Shown here: piece after piece, positions 27,021-36,271 of the stretch
Layout: each line of letters begins with the position of its first letter
How positions within the stretch are numbered: position 1 is the stretch's first letter
Source: Parapedobacter pyrenivorans
GTDB lineage: Bacteria > Bacteroidota > Bacteroidia > Sphingobacteriales > Sphingobacteriaceae
Direction of reading: 5' to 3'
DNA: 64,000 bases
NCBI RefSeq assembly: GCF_014636865.1
Contig: NZ_BMER01000001.1
Location: 2,034,718-2,098,717, forward strand
Translations under genes and position numbers: made by a program
Notes under the pieces: generated by a model
What the model was told of the DNA's origin: nothing
The model's input: only the letters and a program-made list of their open reading frames with translations
Database searches by the model: none

Positions 27021-28445
27021 TCATGGGTGCTTGAAAGTCGGGATGGGATACCTTTTAGCCACATGATCGATTACCAGCACCCAATCCTTGCCAAAGCCCT
27101 GCGTCGGCGACGTCAGCTGAAGTCTCCCAGCATGGTTTAATATACCCAAATCGGTCGTTTCCGCTGTGGCAGGGTTGAACCACCACACTCGCACTGGACC
27201 AGCCTTTAGCGTCGATAAATCGACCTCGATGGTCCGCCCCTCGGGGATATAGGCCATGAAATAACTTCCTTCACGATCCCGAAAGGCACGTATGTGCTGT
27301 CCTTTTTCCCCTTGGCCGTCCGCAATGATGGTTTGATCGGGAATGCGATCGATAAAGGGGCGTGATTCGATGAGCTGCCGCAGGTAACCGACTTGAAATG
27401 CTCCAGGCCGGTTGAGTGCCTCGCTCCAATACCGGTCCGCGTGATTGATTTTTTCTTCCCGTTCACTCCAAAACTGCCAAATGCTATGGTGGCCGTAGGT
27501 CACCCCGCACGCTCCGGCAAAGACAGAACGGTAGCTTTGTTTGCGAATATCGTAGTCATTGAAATAGCCGTTTTTAGGATCCCATTTCGGCCAGGGGTTT
27601 ACCGGGTGATCCTCATAGTTAGGTTCTGAATCCAGGGTGGGCTTGGTCGGTATCAAAGCACGGTCGCGTGTTACCCATTCCCAAACGGGGACGTCGTGCC
27701 CCGAGCCATGTCCAGATTGCATCATGTTCATATGCAACCACGGTTCGGTGTGGATTTGCTGAGAAGTCGAATGTTCGCCACCTGAGATGTGATAGGAGAG
27801 TAGCGCCTTCCCTTTCGTAGCCTCCAATATTCCCTTAGCCATGGCGCGCCATATGGGGCGGGTATCAACCGAATCATGAAGGGCTGGACGATCGCCACCT
27901 AGGATCCAAACAATGTTTTGGTTATCTTTATAGCGATTACCAAGCCAGTGGCCATAGTGGTAGGCATTTTCGGTGGTAAAAACAGCAGGGCCAGTGCCCC
28001 ACATCCGTGTAACTTTGTCGCCCCAGGTCGGAAGCAATCCCATAAACAGTTGTCTTTCATAGGCTGCTGTGATCACATCGTCTACCAACTTAAAATAGGC
28101 TTCATTTGGTTTTTCGGGGTCTAAATCAATCAATGGAATATCTCCATATTGATTCGGTTGGCGTAAACCGTCCATTTCGGCCAGCACCACGGCTTGGATG
28201 ACATTGAATCCCTTGGCCTTCCGGTTGTCGAGATATCGCATAATCTCCTCTTTTTTAAGCCGATGGAACAATTCCCAAGCGGTATCACCCAGCCAAAAAA
28301 AAGGAGTTCCGTCCTCATATTGTAGGTAGTGCCCATCGGGTGTAACCTGCAATCGACCATGGTGCCATTTTTGCTGACCGTAAGCAGCGATAGTGGTCGT
28401 AAAAGCGATAAATGCCATTAAATATGAACGTAGTGTTTGTTTCAT
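27021..28445 (-). CDS. Glycoside hydrolase, GH140-like (DUF4038 plus collagen-binding-like domain)
   Basis: The product is a 474-residue secreted enzyme: a signal peptide to about residue 23, a DUF4038/GH140-like TIM-barrel domain (about 27-375, starting [20 protein letters not shown] and including [17 protein letters not shown]) and a C-terminal beta domain like PF12904 (about 385-470, [18 protein letters not shown] ... GKDWVLVID). GH140 members include apiosidases acting on rhamnogalacturonan II, but the family is diverse, so the true substrate is open. It is divergent from pruA. Confidence 0.88.
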   Translation of the reverse strand: MKQTLRSYLMAFIAFTTTIAAYGQQKWHHGRLQVTPDGHYLQYEDGTPFFWLGDTAWELFHRLKKEEIMRYLDNRKAKGFNVIQAVVLAEMDGLRQPNQYGDIPLIDLDPEKPNEAYFKLVDDVITAAYERQLFMGLLPTWGDKVTRMWGTGPAVFTTENAYHYGHWLGNRYKDNQNIVWILGGDRPALHDSVDTRPIWRAMAKGILEATKGKALLSYHISGGEHSTSQQIHTEPWLHMNMMQSGHGSGHDVPVWEWVTRDRALIPTKPTLDSEPNYEDHPVNPWPKWDPKNGYFNDYDIRKQSYRSVFAGACGVTYGHHSIWQFWSEREEKINHADRYWSEALNRPGAFQVGYLRQLIESRPFIDRIPDQTIIADGQGEKGQHIRAFRDREGSYFMAYIPEGRTIEVDLSTLKAGPVRVWWFNPATAETTDLGILNHAGRLQLTSPTQGFGKDWVLVIDHVAKRYPIPTFKHP

Positions 28446-28575
28446 GAGCGAATCATTTTAATAAAAATAGAAAAGATTAGTCAATTTTCAACGAAACTTA
28501 GTTAAATAGCTTCTTGGTCAAGTCGTATTGACTATGGATCTTTGGCGTATGACGGCAGATTGGTTCCCAAATAAA

Positions 28576-28606
28576 TTGCAGGGTCCTACGGGTTTTGGTA
28601 GCTTTG
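28576..28606 (+). promoter_or_regulatory. Promoter of pruA
   Basis: TTG (28576-28578), 20 bases, then TAGCTTTG (28599-28606), matching the Bacteroidota consensus, 26 bases before the pruA ATG. Confidence 0.65.
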
Positions 28607-28632
28607 TAACGTCACACAAAAAGAATGAAATT

Positions 28633-30267
28633 ATGTTAAAAGGATTTTTTAATGTTCCCGAGCCAGTAAACGAGCCGGTGTTATCATACGCTGTTGGCAG
28701 CAAGGAACGTAAGCTGCTGAAGGAGGCTCTTAAGGTCGCTCTTGAGCAGAAAGCGGATATACCGATGTATATTGGAGGCAAGGAGGTACGCACGGACAAG
28801 CGCGTTTCCATACACCCGCCTCACCAGCACGGGCATGAATTGGGACATTACCATGAGGGCGATAAATCCCATGTGCAGGCAGCTATTGATGCTGCACTTG
28901 ATGCGAAGGAAGATTGGGAGAACCTTCCCTGGGAAGAGCGTGCGGCGATATTTCTGAAGGCTGCCGACCTGATAGCCGGCCCGTTTCGGTATAAGCTCAA
29001 TGCAGCGACCATGTTGGGGCAATCCAAGAACGCGTTTCAGGCCGAGATTGATTCCGCATGTGAAATCATAGATTTCCTGCGCTTCAATGTCAAGTACATG
29101 AGCGAAATCTATATGCAACAGCCACCGGTTTCTCCCCGCGGCAATTGGAATCGGGTAGAGCAGCGCCCACTGGAAGGATTCGTGTTTGCGCTTACACCGT
29201 TCAATTTCACAGCTATTGCGGGCAATCTGCCCACGTCTGCGGCGATGATGGGCAATGTAGTGGTTTGGAAGCCAGCAAACACGCAAATCTACTCCGCAAA
29301 TGTGTTGATGGAAGTATTCAGAGCGGCTGGCGTACCGGCAGGGGTAATCAACCTGGTGTATGTCGATGGACCAACGGCTGGCGACGTAATCTTCAAGCAC
29401 CCGGACTTCGCAGGGATACACTTTACCGGGTCTACGGCGGTATTCCAAAACATATGGAAGACGATCGGAGAAAATATACACCGTTATCGAACTTATCCGC
29501 GCATCGTAGGCGAAACAGGGGGCAAGGATTTCATAGTGGTGCATCGGTCGGCCGATATTAAGGCCGCCGCGACAGCGATTGTACGGGGAGCCTTTGAGTA
29601 CCAGGGGCAGAAATGCTCGGCAGCTTCGCGCGTGTACATTCCCCAATCCCTGTGGCCGGAGCTTAAGGAGTTGATTGTCGCAGATGTCGAATCATTCAAG
29701 ATTGGGCCGACGGATGATTTCAGTAACTTCATCAACGCGGTTATCGACGAGAAATCTTTTGATAAGTTAGCGAAATATATTGACGCTGCCAAACAGGATG
29801 CAGACGCCGAAATCATTGCGGGCGGCACGTATGATAAGCGCGAAGGTTATTATATCCATCCCACGGTGATACAGGCCAAGCGTGCGGATTATGTGACGAT
29901 GTGCGAGGAGCTTTTCGGCCCGGTATTAACGGTCTATGTATATGCCGATGACGAGTGGGAAAATACGCTGAAGGTGATCGACGGTACGTCTATCTATGCA
30001 CTTACAGGTGCTGTGATCGCACAGGACCGCTACGCGATCAGCCAAGCTACCCATGTACTCCGCAATGCGGCGGGCAATTTCTATATCAATGACAAATGTA
30101 CCGGAGCAGTGGTAGGTCAGCAGCCATTCGGTGGCGCGCGCGGATCGGGTACCAACGATAAGGCGGGCTCAATGGTTAACCTGTTGCGCTGGGTGTCGCC
30201 ACGTACCATTAAGGAAACCTTCGATCCACCCGTGGACTACAGGTATCCATTTTTGGAACAGGAATAA
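28633..30267 (+). CDS. pruA: L-glutamate gamma-semialdehyde dehydrogenase
   Basis: PruA oxidises glutamate semialdehyde to glutamate, the last step of proline breakdown. The protein has 544 residues counted from the ATG at 28633 (MLKGFF). It shows aldehyde-dehydrogenase landmarks: the nucleotide-binding FTGSTAVFQNIW, RIVGETGGKDFIVV with the catalytic Glu, QGQKCSAASRVYIP with the catalytic Cys, and QQPFGGARGSGTNDKAG near the C-terminus. This is the single-function form; proline dehydrogenase is not adjacent. The sequence before the ATG is the promoter, so the longer reading frame is not used. Confidence 0.96.
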   Translation: MLKGFFNVPEPVNEPVLSYAVGSKERKLLKEALKVALEQKADIPMYIGGKEVRTDKRVSIHPPHQHGHELGHYHEGDKSHVQAAIDAALDAKEDWENLPWEERAAIFLKAADLIAGPFRYKLNAATMLGQSKNAFQAEIDSACEIIDFLRFNVKYMSEIYMQQPPVSPRGNWNRVEQRPLEGFVFALTPFNFTAIAGNLPTSAAMMGNVVVWKPANTQIYSANVLMEVFRAAGVPAGVINLVYVDGPTAGDVIFKHPDFAGIHFTGSTAVFQNIWKTIGENIHRYRTYPRIVGETGGKDFIVVHRSADIKAAATAIVRGAFEYQGQKCSAASRVYIPQSLWPELKELIVADVESFKIGPTDDFSNFINAVIDEKSFDKLAKYIDAAKQDADAEIIAGGTYDKREGYYIHPTVIQAKRADYVTMCEELFGPVLTVYVYADDEWENTLKVIDGTSIYALTGAVIAQDRYAISQATHVLRNAAGNFYINDKCTGAVVGQQPFGGARGSGTNDKAGSMVNLLRWVSPRTIKETFDPPVDYRYPFLEQE

Positions 30268-30309
30268 ACAAGAAGGGCGTCTGCCAACCGGTAGACGCCC
30301 CTCTTGTTT
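30266..30309. terminator. Bidirectional terminator between pruA and carbonic anhydrase
   Basis: AAACAAGA (30266-30273) and GGGCGTCT (30275-30282) pair with AGACGCCC (30293-30300) and TCTTGTTT (30302-30309). The stem carries A-rich and T-rich ends, so it serves both convergent genes. Confidence 0.85.
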
Positions 30310-30325
30310 ATTTACTTGCCTGCAT

Positions 30326-30988
30326 TTATTTGAATGCAAAGACCTTTCCCAGGCCCACGCTATCCGTAAACGTGATGTTTAGATCAATAAGCTTTCCTGT
30401 GGCAATGTCGATAACCATACCGTGCACTGCCAGGTCGGTGCGTTCCTTCCAAGCATTTTGCACGATAGACGTGGTACACAGGTTGAACACTTGCTCGGCT
30501 ACATTGAGCTCCACCAATCGACTTACTTTCTCTTTTTGGTCTTCGATGGCATCTATTTCGTCACTATGGAGTCGGTACACATCCTTGATGTGGCAAAGCC
30601 AGTTATCAATGATGCCGAATTGCTGGCGACTCAGCGCCGCTGCAACACCACCACACCCGTAATGTCCGGCTACAACAATGTGTTTCACCTTCAATACGTT
30701 CACAGCATAGTCAAGCACGCTAAGCATATTCATATCGGAGTGCACGCACATATTAGCGATGTTGCGGTGTACGAATACCTCTCCCGGTTGTGTGTTGGTG
30801 ATTTGGTTGGCAGGAACACGGCTGTCGGCACAACCGATCCACAACAGTTCGGGGCTCTGGCCCTCGGCCAGTTGCTTAAGCTTGCCGGTCGTGTCTTCCT
30901 TCACCTGGTTCATCCATTCGGCATTGCCGGCCAATAGTTTTTCAAAACCTGCTTTTAACTCGGGGTTATTTAATTGTTTTTTTAACAT
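30326..30988 (-). CDS. can: Beta-carbonic anhydrase
   Basis: The enzyme interconverts CO2 and bicarbonate. The 220-residue protein has the zinc ligands C53, H109 and C112 and the active-site D55-R57 pair (CADSRVP), as in classic beta enzymes. It ends an apparent operon: it lies 14 bases after the SulP transporter gene on the same strand. This pairing suggests it supplies or uses the anion carried by that transporter. Length and motifs are standard. Confidence 0.96.
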   Translation of the reverse strand: MLKKQLNNPELKAGFEKLLAGNAEWMNQVKEDTTGKLKQLAEGQSPELLWIGCADSRVPANQITNTQPGEVFVHRNIANMCVHSDMNMLSVLDYAVNVLKVKHIVVAGHYGCGGVAAALSRQQFGIIDNWLCHIKDVYRLHSDEIDAIEDQKEKVSRLVELNVAEQVFNLCTTSIVQNAWKERTDLAVHGMVIDIATGKLIDLNITFTDSVGLGKVFAFK

Positions 30989-31002
30989 AGTTGATCTGTT
31001 TA

Positions 31003-32640
31003 TTAGATGGTTTCTGAGGGCTTTTTTACAGCCCGTTTTTTTAATGAATCGTTCTTCAGGATACTTTGCGTAAAGCGCCTGATATTGGGTACATTCTTTT
31101 TATTTACGATACCCACCAGCTCCAAGGATTTTCCTTTGCTCACCGCGTTTTGTTCAAAGTCTTTGATCACTTCGATCACATCTTTGTCAATAAAACGGCT
31201 TTGCGATCCGTCAATGATAATTTCATTGATGCGTCTTGGAAGGCCATGCAATGCCTTTTGTATGGCAGCTTTGTTGAGGAATGTCACTTCTTCGGCTAAG
31301 GTAAAAGTTATTTTGGCTCCATCCTCATTTTCTTCGATATCGTATTCAAAAGAATTGGAAAGGTTATCTTTAAGGATGTAGAACATTGCTACCAGTAGAC
31401 CAATACCTACACCGGTGAGCAGATCGGTGAAAACTACGGCGGTAATCGTAACGACAAACGGCACAAACTGGTCGAGCCCCTTATGCCACATCTGTTTAAA
31501 CGCCGCAGGCTTTGCCAACTTATAGCCGGTATGCAGTAGGATGGCTGCCAGACAGGCAAGGGGGATGAGGTTAATGATGGAAGGGATAAGCAGTACTGCC
31601 AAAATCAACCAGATGCCATGAAGGATGGCACTTTGCCGGGTGCGGCCACCGGCATTTACGTTGGCCGAAGACCGTACAATAACGGCGGTCAGCGGCAGGC
31701 CACCCACCAATCCAGAGGTCATATTGCCAACGCCTTGCGCTAGAAGCTCCCGGTTGGTCGGTGAAACCCGCTTAAAGGGATCAATCTTATCAACGGCTTC
31801 TAGACTCAGCAGTGTTTCCAAACTCGCGATGATGGCGATGGTAAATGCAACTATCCAGACATCCTGATTGGCAATCTGCGTAAAGTCTGGGAAGGTGAAC
31901 AGCCCCAGGAACTCGTTGAACGAATTGACCACTGGAATGACGACCAAGTGATTCCCCGCCAATTCGAAGTCGGTGCCAACGAACGCCAGACTCAATAGCA
32001 CACTGATGATTACGACCACCAATGGCGCGGGCACAATGCTTAATTTCTTGATTTTTGGCCAGCCAATCAAAATAGCTAGCGAAATGGCGCAGATGATGAC
32101 CGCACCCAAATTGATCGCGCCGAAAGCTTTCTGCAGCGCCGAAAACGTGTTTTCGCTATTCAGCTGAATAAAACTCTCTTCTCCAAAAAAACTGGCATCA
32201 TAGCCTACCGCATGGGGCAGCTGCTTGAGAATAATAATGATGCCGATTGCGGCGAGCATGCCCAGAATAACGGACGACGGGAAATAGTTACCAATCATCC
32301 CCGCTTTGAGGATGCCCAGCACCACCTGAATCGCGCCGGCGAGTAACACGGCTAGCAGAAATGTTTCGAACGCTCCCAATTGCTGGATGGCGCCCAGCAC
32401 GATTACAGTAAGGCCCGCGGCAGGTCCGCTGACACTGAGCTGCGAACCGCTAAAGGAAGCGACGACAATACCCCCGATAATCCCGGTTAATAAACCCGAG
32501 AATAACGGAGCACCGGAAGCAAGCGCTATTCCCAAACACAATGGCAAGGCGACAAGAAAAACCACGACACTTGCCGGTAAATCATATTTTAAGTCCCGTT
32601 TTGATAATTTCAAAAACGCGGACGTACGTGTACCAAACAT
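31003..32640 (-). CDS. SulP family inorganic anion transporter
   Basis: This inner-membrane protein of 545 residues has about 11-14 helices and a C-terminal STAS domain (about 440-540, IIIDGSQSRFIDKDVIEVIKDFE). The SulP N-terminus is clear: LPASVVVFLVALPLCLGIALASGAP, GIIGGIVVASFSGSQLSVSGPAAG and, later, NRELLAQGVGNMTSGLVGGLPLT. SulP carriers move sulfate, bicarbonate or other anions. The carbonic anhydrase gene 14 bases on favours bicarbonate, as in BicA-type carriers; this is an inference. Confidence 0.93.
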   Translation of the reverse strand: MFGTRTSAFLKLSKRDLKYDLPASVVVFLVALPLCLGIALASGAPLFSGLLTGIIGGIVVASFSGSQLSVSGPAAGLTVIVLGAIQQLGAFETFLLAVLLAGAIQVVLGILKAGMIGNYFPSSVILGMLAAIGIIIILKQLPHAVGYDASFFGEESFIQLNSENTFSALQKAFGAINLGAVIICAISLAILIGWPKIKKLSIVPAPLVVVIISVLLSLAFVGTDFELAGNHLVVIPVVNSFNEFLGLFTFPDFTQIANQDVWIVAFTIAIIASLETLLSLEAVDKIDPFKRVSPTNRELLAQGVGNMTSGLVGGLPLTAVIVRSSANVNAGGRTRQSAILHGIWLILAVLLIPSIINLIPLACLAAILLHTGYKLAKPAAFKQMWHKGLDQFVPFVVTITAVVFTDLLTGVGIGLLVAMFYILKDNLSNSFEYDIEENEDGAKITFTLAEEVTFLNKAAIQKALHGLPRRINEIIIDGSQSRFIDKDVIEVIKDFEQNAVSKGKSLELVGIVNKKNVPNIRRFTQSILKNDSLKKRAVKKPSETI

Positions 32641-32810
32641 ATTGATAATAATAGTATGAACTGTATTCCATTTGCATAACTCGTAGCCATCAAAAGCGCA
32701 TTGTATTGATTAGTCCATAGGCAAACACCTCAAGAAGCGCATGCTACGGGAATCGACAAATGGTCAATGGCTAAAATACCCCATCAAGTTGACGGGTATC
32801 ACAAGTTGGA

Positions 32811-33146
32811 TTAACAGTTAGGAGGGGGGGTGGGCACAGCGGGATAAAAAGCACACACGTGCTGCGCATCATTCGATACGAAGTTGCTCTCAATCGTGTA
32901 ATCCGTAGGCGGTTGGAGGCTGAAGTAAGTTGCTAATTGAAAGCCTTTCGCGAAAACATCCTTAGCTTGGTCACTTTGTCCTGACTTTCCGTTGTTATTT
33001 TCGATTTCGAGTTGTAAAACGACTTGTAACACCGCTTCCCGGTCAAAACCCGGCATGAAAATAGGCGCGGTCGATATCACCATCTTTGCAAAAAAGATGG
33101 CAAAGAATACCTTCGCGTATATTTTCCTTGTTACTGCGGTTGACAT
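32811..33146 (-). CDS. Hypothetical small protein
   Basis: This is a protein of about 111 residues from the ATG at 33146 (MSTAVTRK). It has a hydrophobic N-terminus (about 8-25) that may be a signal or anchor, then a polar region (LEIENNNGKSGQSDQAKD) and a Cys- and Pro-containing tail (CAFYPAVPTPPPNC). No family recognised. It stands alone, 171 bases from the SulP gene. The coding call rests on length and the plausible start only. Confidence 0.55.
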   Translation of the reverse strand: MSTAVTRKIYAKVFFAIFFAKMVISTAPIFMPGFDREAVLQVVLQLEIENNNGKSGQSDQAKDVFAKGFQLATYFSLQPPTDYTIESNFVSNDAQHVCAFYPAVPTPPPNC

Positions 33147-33298
33147 AAAATTATAAACCGTTTGATGCAAAAGTAAGGAAAAACATAGTTTTTCAATAAA
33201 TAATGCGTTTAAAATGTTACAAAAAACGTAACGAAATAACAATAGCTTAACAAATTGACATTTTAATGATTAAAATGACAGAAACAAACAAGTGTCCA

Positions 33299-33329
33299 TT
33301 GATTTGACGGTCGAATCTCCCTATCTTCG
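33299..33329 (+). promoter_or_regulatory. Possible promoter of the GH2 gene
   Basis: TTG (33299-33301), 20 bases, then TATCTTCG (33322-33329), one base off TAnnTTTG. The ATG is 44 bases on. Confidence 0.4.
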
Positions 33330-33373
33330 GCAATCAAAGATGCTAAATTAGAAAATACCAAAATAATAACCGT

Positions 33374-35242
33374 ATGAATACGTCAACGCAAATCAGATAT
33401 GCACAAGTATTGCTTTTTTTATCTTGCTTTACGATCGGCCTGCTTAGTGCTCAGGAGCCATCTGCTTGGCACCCGGTCGGCGATAAGATCAAGTCGTCTT
33501 GGGCAGCGACCGTCGATCCGAAAAATCCATTCCCCGAATACCCGCGGCCACATTTGGTACGGGAGCATTGGCAAAACCTGAATGGCCTGTGGGAATATGC
33601 TATCGTACCCGGTAAACTCGGGGCCGCACCCGGGAGCTACGAAGGTCAGGTATTGGTGCCATTTGCTGTTGAGTCTGCACTTTCGGGAGTGGGGCGTACC
33701 GTCGGCAAGGATAGCACGCTTTGGTATCGAAGGACAGTAACGCTCGATAAAAAGTTGCGGAAGCAGCGTGTAATCCTGCATTTCGGAGCCGTAGATTGGC
33801 AATGCGATGTCTATGTAAACGGCCAGAAAGCCGGCTCACATGCCGGCGGATTCGATCCGTTTTCCATAGATATCACCCATCACTTAACGAAGGGGGCCAA
33901 CCAAGAGGTTGTGGTGGGAGTATGGGATCCGACCAATGAGGGCCCGCAGCCCAATGGCAAGCAAGTCGTGAGGCCTCATGGCATCTGGTATACACCCGTT
34001 ACAGGCATTTGGCAGACGGTATGGCTGGAAGGCGTACCGGAAACCCATATCACAACGACAAAGCATACACCGGATATCGACCACGGCAAACTGTTTGTGC
34101 AAACCGCAGTGGAAAGTGCCAAAGCGGGTGATCAGCTACGGATATCAGCCTGGAAAGGGCAGGAAAAGATAGCCGAGCAAACGGTTGCGGTAGGTGCAGA
34201 TGTGTCGCTGCAAGTCAGTGATGCCGAATTATGGTCGCCATCAAACCCGTTCCTCTATGATCTCAAGGTAGCGGTGCTTCGCAAAGGAAAGGTCGTTGAT
34301 GAGGTATCGTCTTATTTTGCGATGCGCAAGATTTCCATGGGCTTGGACGCCAAAGGGATACAACGCATGTTGCTCAATAACGAATTTGTATTCCACTATG
34401 GGCCGCTTGACCAAGGTTGGTGGCCGGATGGCCTATATACCGCCCCAAGCGATGAGGCATTGCGGTTCGATATCGAAAAGACCAAAGCCATGGGATTCAA
34501 TATGATCCGTAAGCATATAAAAGTGGAACCAGCCCGTTGGTATTACCATTGCGATAAATTGGGGCTACTCGTTTGGCAGGATATGCCAAGCGGCGATCTC
34601 GGTGGCAACCATTGGGATATGCGGCCAGGAATCACCTCGGGCCGCCAACACGATAAGGACCGCAGCCCCGAGTCGGAAGCAATTTATCGTAAAGAATGGA
34701 AGGCCATCATGGACGCGTTGCACAACTTCCCTAGTATTGTGGTATGGGTGCCGTTCAACGAAGCTTGGGGCCAATTCAAGACCGAAGAGATCACCGAGTG
34801 GACGATGAAGTATGACCCTTCACGCCTCGTGAACAGTGCAAGTGGTGGTAATTTCTTCCCTACAGGGCATATCTTTGATATCCATAATTATCCCGATGCG
34901 GTGATGCCGAGGCCTAAATTGTTTGGCAACAAGCAAATCCTGGTGCTTGGCGAATTCGGCGGACTCGGATTGCCTGTTGAGGGCCATACTTGGCAGGACA
35001 AGGACAACTGGGGTTACCAAAGTTTCAAGAATGCCGATGAACTCAAGCACCGCTATCAGGGCCTGGTGAAAGACCTCGCCCGGCTGATACCTATGGGACT
35101 GTCGGCTGCCGTATACACGCAGACCACCGATGTGGAAGTGGAAACCAACGGGCTGATGACCTATGACCGTGCCGTGGTGAAGATGCCGGAGACGGAACTG
35201 CATCAATGGCATCAACAATTATATCAGATCAAGATCGATTAA
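33374..35242 (+). CDS. Glycoside hydrolase family 2 enzyme (beta-galactosidase-like)
   Basis: A secreted enzyme of 622 residues. The signal peptide ends near residue 27 (GLLSAQEP). Next come a sugar-binding beta sandwich (about 50-215, RPHLVREHWQNLNGLWEYA), an Ig-like domain and a TIM barrel. The acid/base glutamate is in VVWVPFNEAWGQ and the nucleophile glutamate in LVLGEFGGLGLP, the usual GH2 pair. GH2 covers beta-galactosidase, beta-mannosidase and beta-glucuronidase; the activity cannot be fixed. It opens the glycan-use region and is convergent with the GntR regulator. Confidence 0.9.
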   Translation: MNTSTQIRYAQVLLFLSCFTIGLLSAQEPSAWHPVGDKIKSSWAATVDPKNPFPEYPRPHLVREHWQNLNGLWEYAIVPGKLGAAPGSYEGQVLVPFAVESALSGVGRTVGKDSTLWYRRTVTLDKKLRKQRVILHFGAVDWQCDVYVNGQKAGSHAGGFDPFSIDITHHLTKGANQEVVVGVWDPTNEGPQPNGKQVVRPHGIWYTPVTGIWQTVWLEGVPETHITTTKHTPDIDHGKLFVQTAVESAKAGDQLRISAWKGQEKIAEQTVAVGADVSLQVSDAELWSPSNPFLYDLKVAVLRKGKVVDEVSSYFAMRKISMGLDAKGIQRMLLNNEFVFHYGPLDQGWWPDGLYTAPSDEALRFDIEKTKAMGFNMIRKHIKVEPARWYYHCDKLGLLVWQDMPSGDLGGNHWDMRPGITSGRQHDKDRSPESEAIYRKEWKAIMDALHNFPSIVVWVPFNEAWGQFKTEEITEWTMKYDPSRLVNSASGGNFFPTGHIFDIHNYPDAVMPRPKLFGNKQILVLGEFGGLGLPVEGHTWQDKDNWGYQSFKNADELKHRYQGLVKDLARLIPMGLSAAVYTQTTDVEVETNGLMTYDRAVVKMPETELHQWHQQLYQIKID

Positions 35243-35245
35243 GAT

Positions 35246-35270
35246 GGAGGGGGCGATGAGCTCCCTTTTT
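35246..35270 (+). terminator. Probable terminator of the GH2 gene
   Basis: GGGGG (35249-35253) can pair with CTCCC (35261-35265), followed by five T, just after the GH2 stop. The stem is short and includes a G-T pair. Confidence 0.45.
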
Positions 35271-35276
35271 CGCTTA

Positions 35277-36035
35277 TTATGACAAAGGCCGGGCAGCCTG
35301 CCGCCGGCTTTCAACCGTATAAACAAAGCTGTCCGCTTTATAGTAGCCAAGGTTAAACTCCAACGGACGGTCTGCTTGGTCAAATACGTACCGCTTGCGG
35401 AAGAGTATGGCAGCGCCGACCTGGGTGTCCAGTTTATTCGCAAGGAATTTGTCTGCGACCATCGCGCTGATTTCTTCCTTGGATAGGTCGGCTACGGTAT
35501 GGTGATCGGTTTCCAAAATGTCATACAAGGGCCGCTTGAAATCCTCATCGCCCGTGAGACCGATACGCGGATGAAAATACGAGACGAAATAAACAAATGG
35601 CCCTTCTACCCGGCCGCGAACACGTTCTAACTTCAAGATCTTCTGATCAGGGTCGATCCCGAAAAAACTGACTAACCCTTCATTGGGAATCTCCCAAGAA
35701 ATATGGAGTTCAAAGTTTTTAACGGGAATGCCGCGGGCGGCCATTTCTTGTGTAAAACTGAGCCAGTTGTTGGACCGCGAGCTGAATCGCTTCTTGACGA
35801 CTTTAGTGCCGACTCCCCTTTTTCGCTCAAGCAGCTCTTCAAAAACAAGCTTGTTGATGGCTTGTCTTAACGTTGCCCGCGATATCGCCAACCGCTTGGC
35901 AAGATCAACTTCGTTGGGTAGGAGCTTTCCGTCTTGGTAATCCGCGGATTCGATTAATTGCCGCAATAAATTCTCGGCCTGTACATGCAAAGGAATTGGA
36001 CTCTTATGATCGATTTTGAGATTTAATTTTGTCAT
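35277..36035 (-). CDS. GntR family transcriptional regulator (HutC/UTRA type)
   Basis: The regulator has 252 residues: an N-terminal winged helix-turn-helix (about 15-80, LPNEVDLAKRLAISRATLRQAINKLVFEEL) and a C-terminal UTRA ligand-binding domain (about 95-245, with LERVRGRVEGPFVYFVSYFHPRIG). HutC-type members usually bind a sugar phosphate or similar metabolite and release the operator. It is divergent from the first susC. Four GT-N4-AC palindromes in the two susC promoters (36101, 36194, 43943, 44032) are candidate binding sites. Confidence 0.93.
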   Translation of the reverse strand: MTKLNLKIDHKSPIPLHVQAENLLRQLIESADYQDGKLLPNEVDLAKRLAISRATLRQAINKLVFEELLERKRGVGTKVVKKRFSSRSNNWLSFTQEMAARGIPVKNFELHISWEIPNEGLVSFFGIDPDQKILKLERVRGRVEGPFVYFVSYFHPRIGLTGDEDFKRPLYDILETDHHTVADLSKEEISAMVADKFLANKLDTQVGAAILFRKRYVFDQADRPLEFNLGYYKADSFVYTVESRRQAARPLS

Positions 36036-36070
36036 AATGGATAAAAACGTAAGCTAATTTAAAAAAAGGA

Positions 36071-36101
36071 TTTGGATTTAAGAAATGTGTTTATACATTT
36101 G
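36071..36101 (+). promoter_or_regulatory. Promoter of the first susC
   Basis: TTTG (36071-36074), exactly 19 bases, then TACATTTG (36094-36101) match the consensus in full. The -7 box sits inside the palindrome ATACATTTGTAT (36093-36104). Confidence 0.78.
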
Positions 36102-36112
36102 TATGAACATAC
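36101..36112 (+). promoter_or_regulatory. Candidate GntR operator, susC-1 proximal site
   Basis: GTATG-AA-CATAC is a perfect inverted repeat overlapping the end of the -7 box, of GT-N4-AC form (GTATGAAC). Confidence 0.5.
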
Positions 36113-36191
36113 TAACATATAAACTAATTATTATCTTGAATTTCGGGGTTTTAAACGAAAATTTGCAACGTCTGACTATTGTGTAATATAT

Positions 36192-36203
36192 ATGTATGTA
36201 CAT
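36192..36203 (+). promoter_or_regulatory. Candidate GntR operator, susC-1 leader site
   Basis: ATGTATGTACAT contains GTATGTAC (36194-36201), close to the HutC-type consensus GTMTAKAC, about 70 bases before the susC ATG. Confidence 0.45.
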
Positions 36204-36271
36204 TATACAGTATATCTGCGAATAGGATCCTGAAAGCCAATGATTATTTTTTGACGCTTAAAAGAAACGGA

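Noticed and set aside
28684-29646. Long open frame of 320 codons antisense to pruA
   Set aside because: It lies wholly inside the clear pruA gene, has no family resemblance and an odd composition; a by-product of codon bias.
30422-30937. Open frame of 171 codons antisense to carbonic anhydrase
   Set aside because: The minus-strand carbonic anhydrase has all its active-site residues; the other frame has none of its own.
36179-36271. Upstream extension of the first SusC
   Set aside because: The extra residues are not a signal peptide, and the region contains the leader operator; the ATG at 36272 fits the signal sequence.
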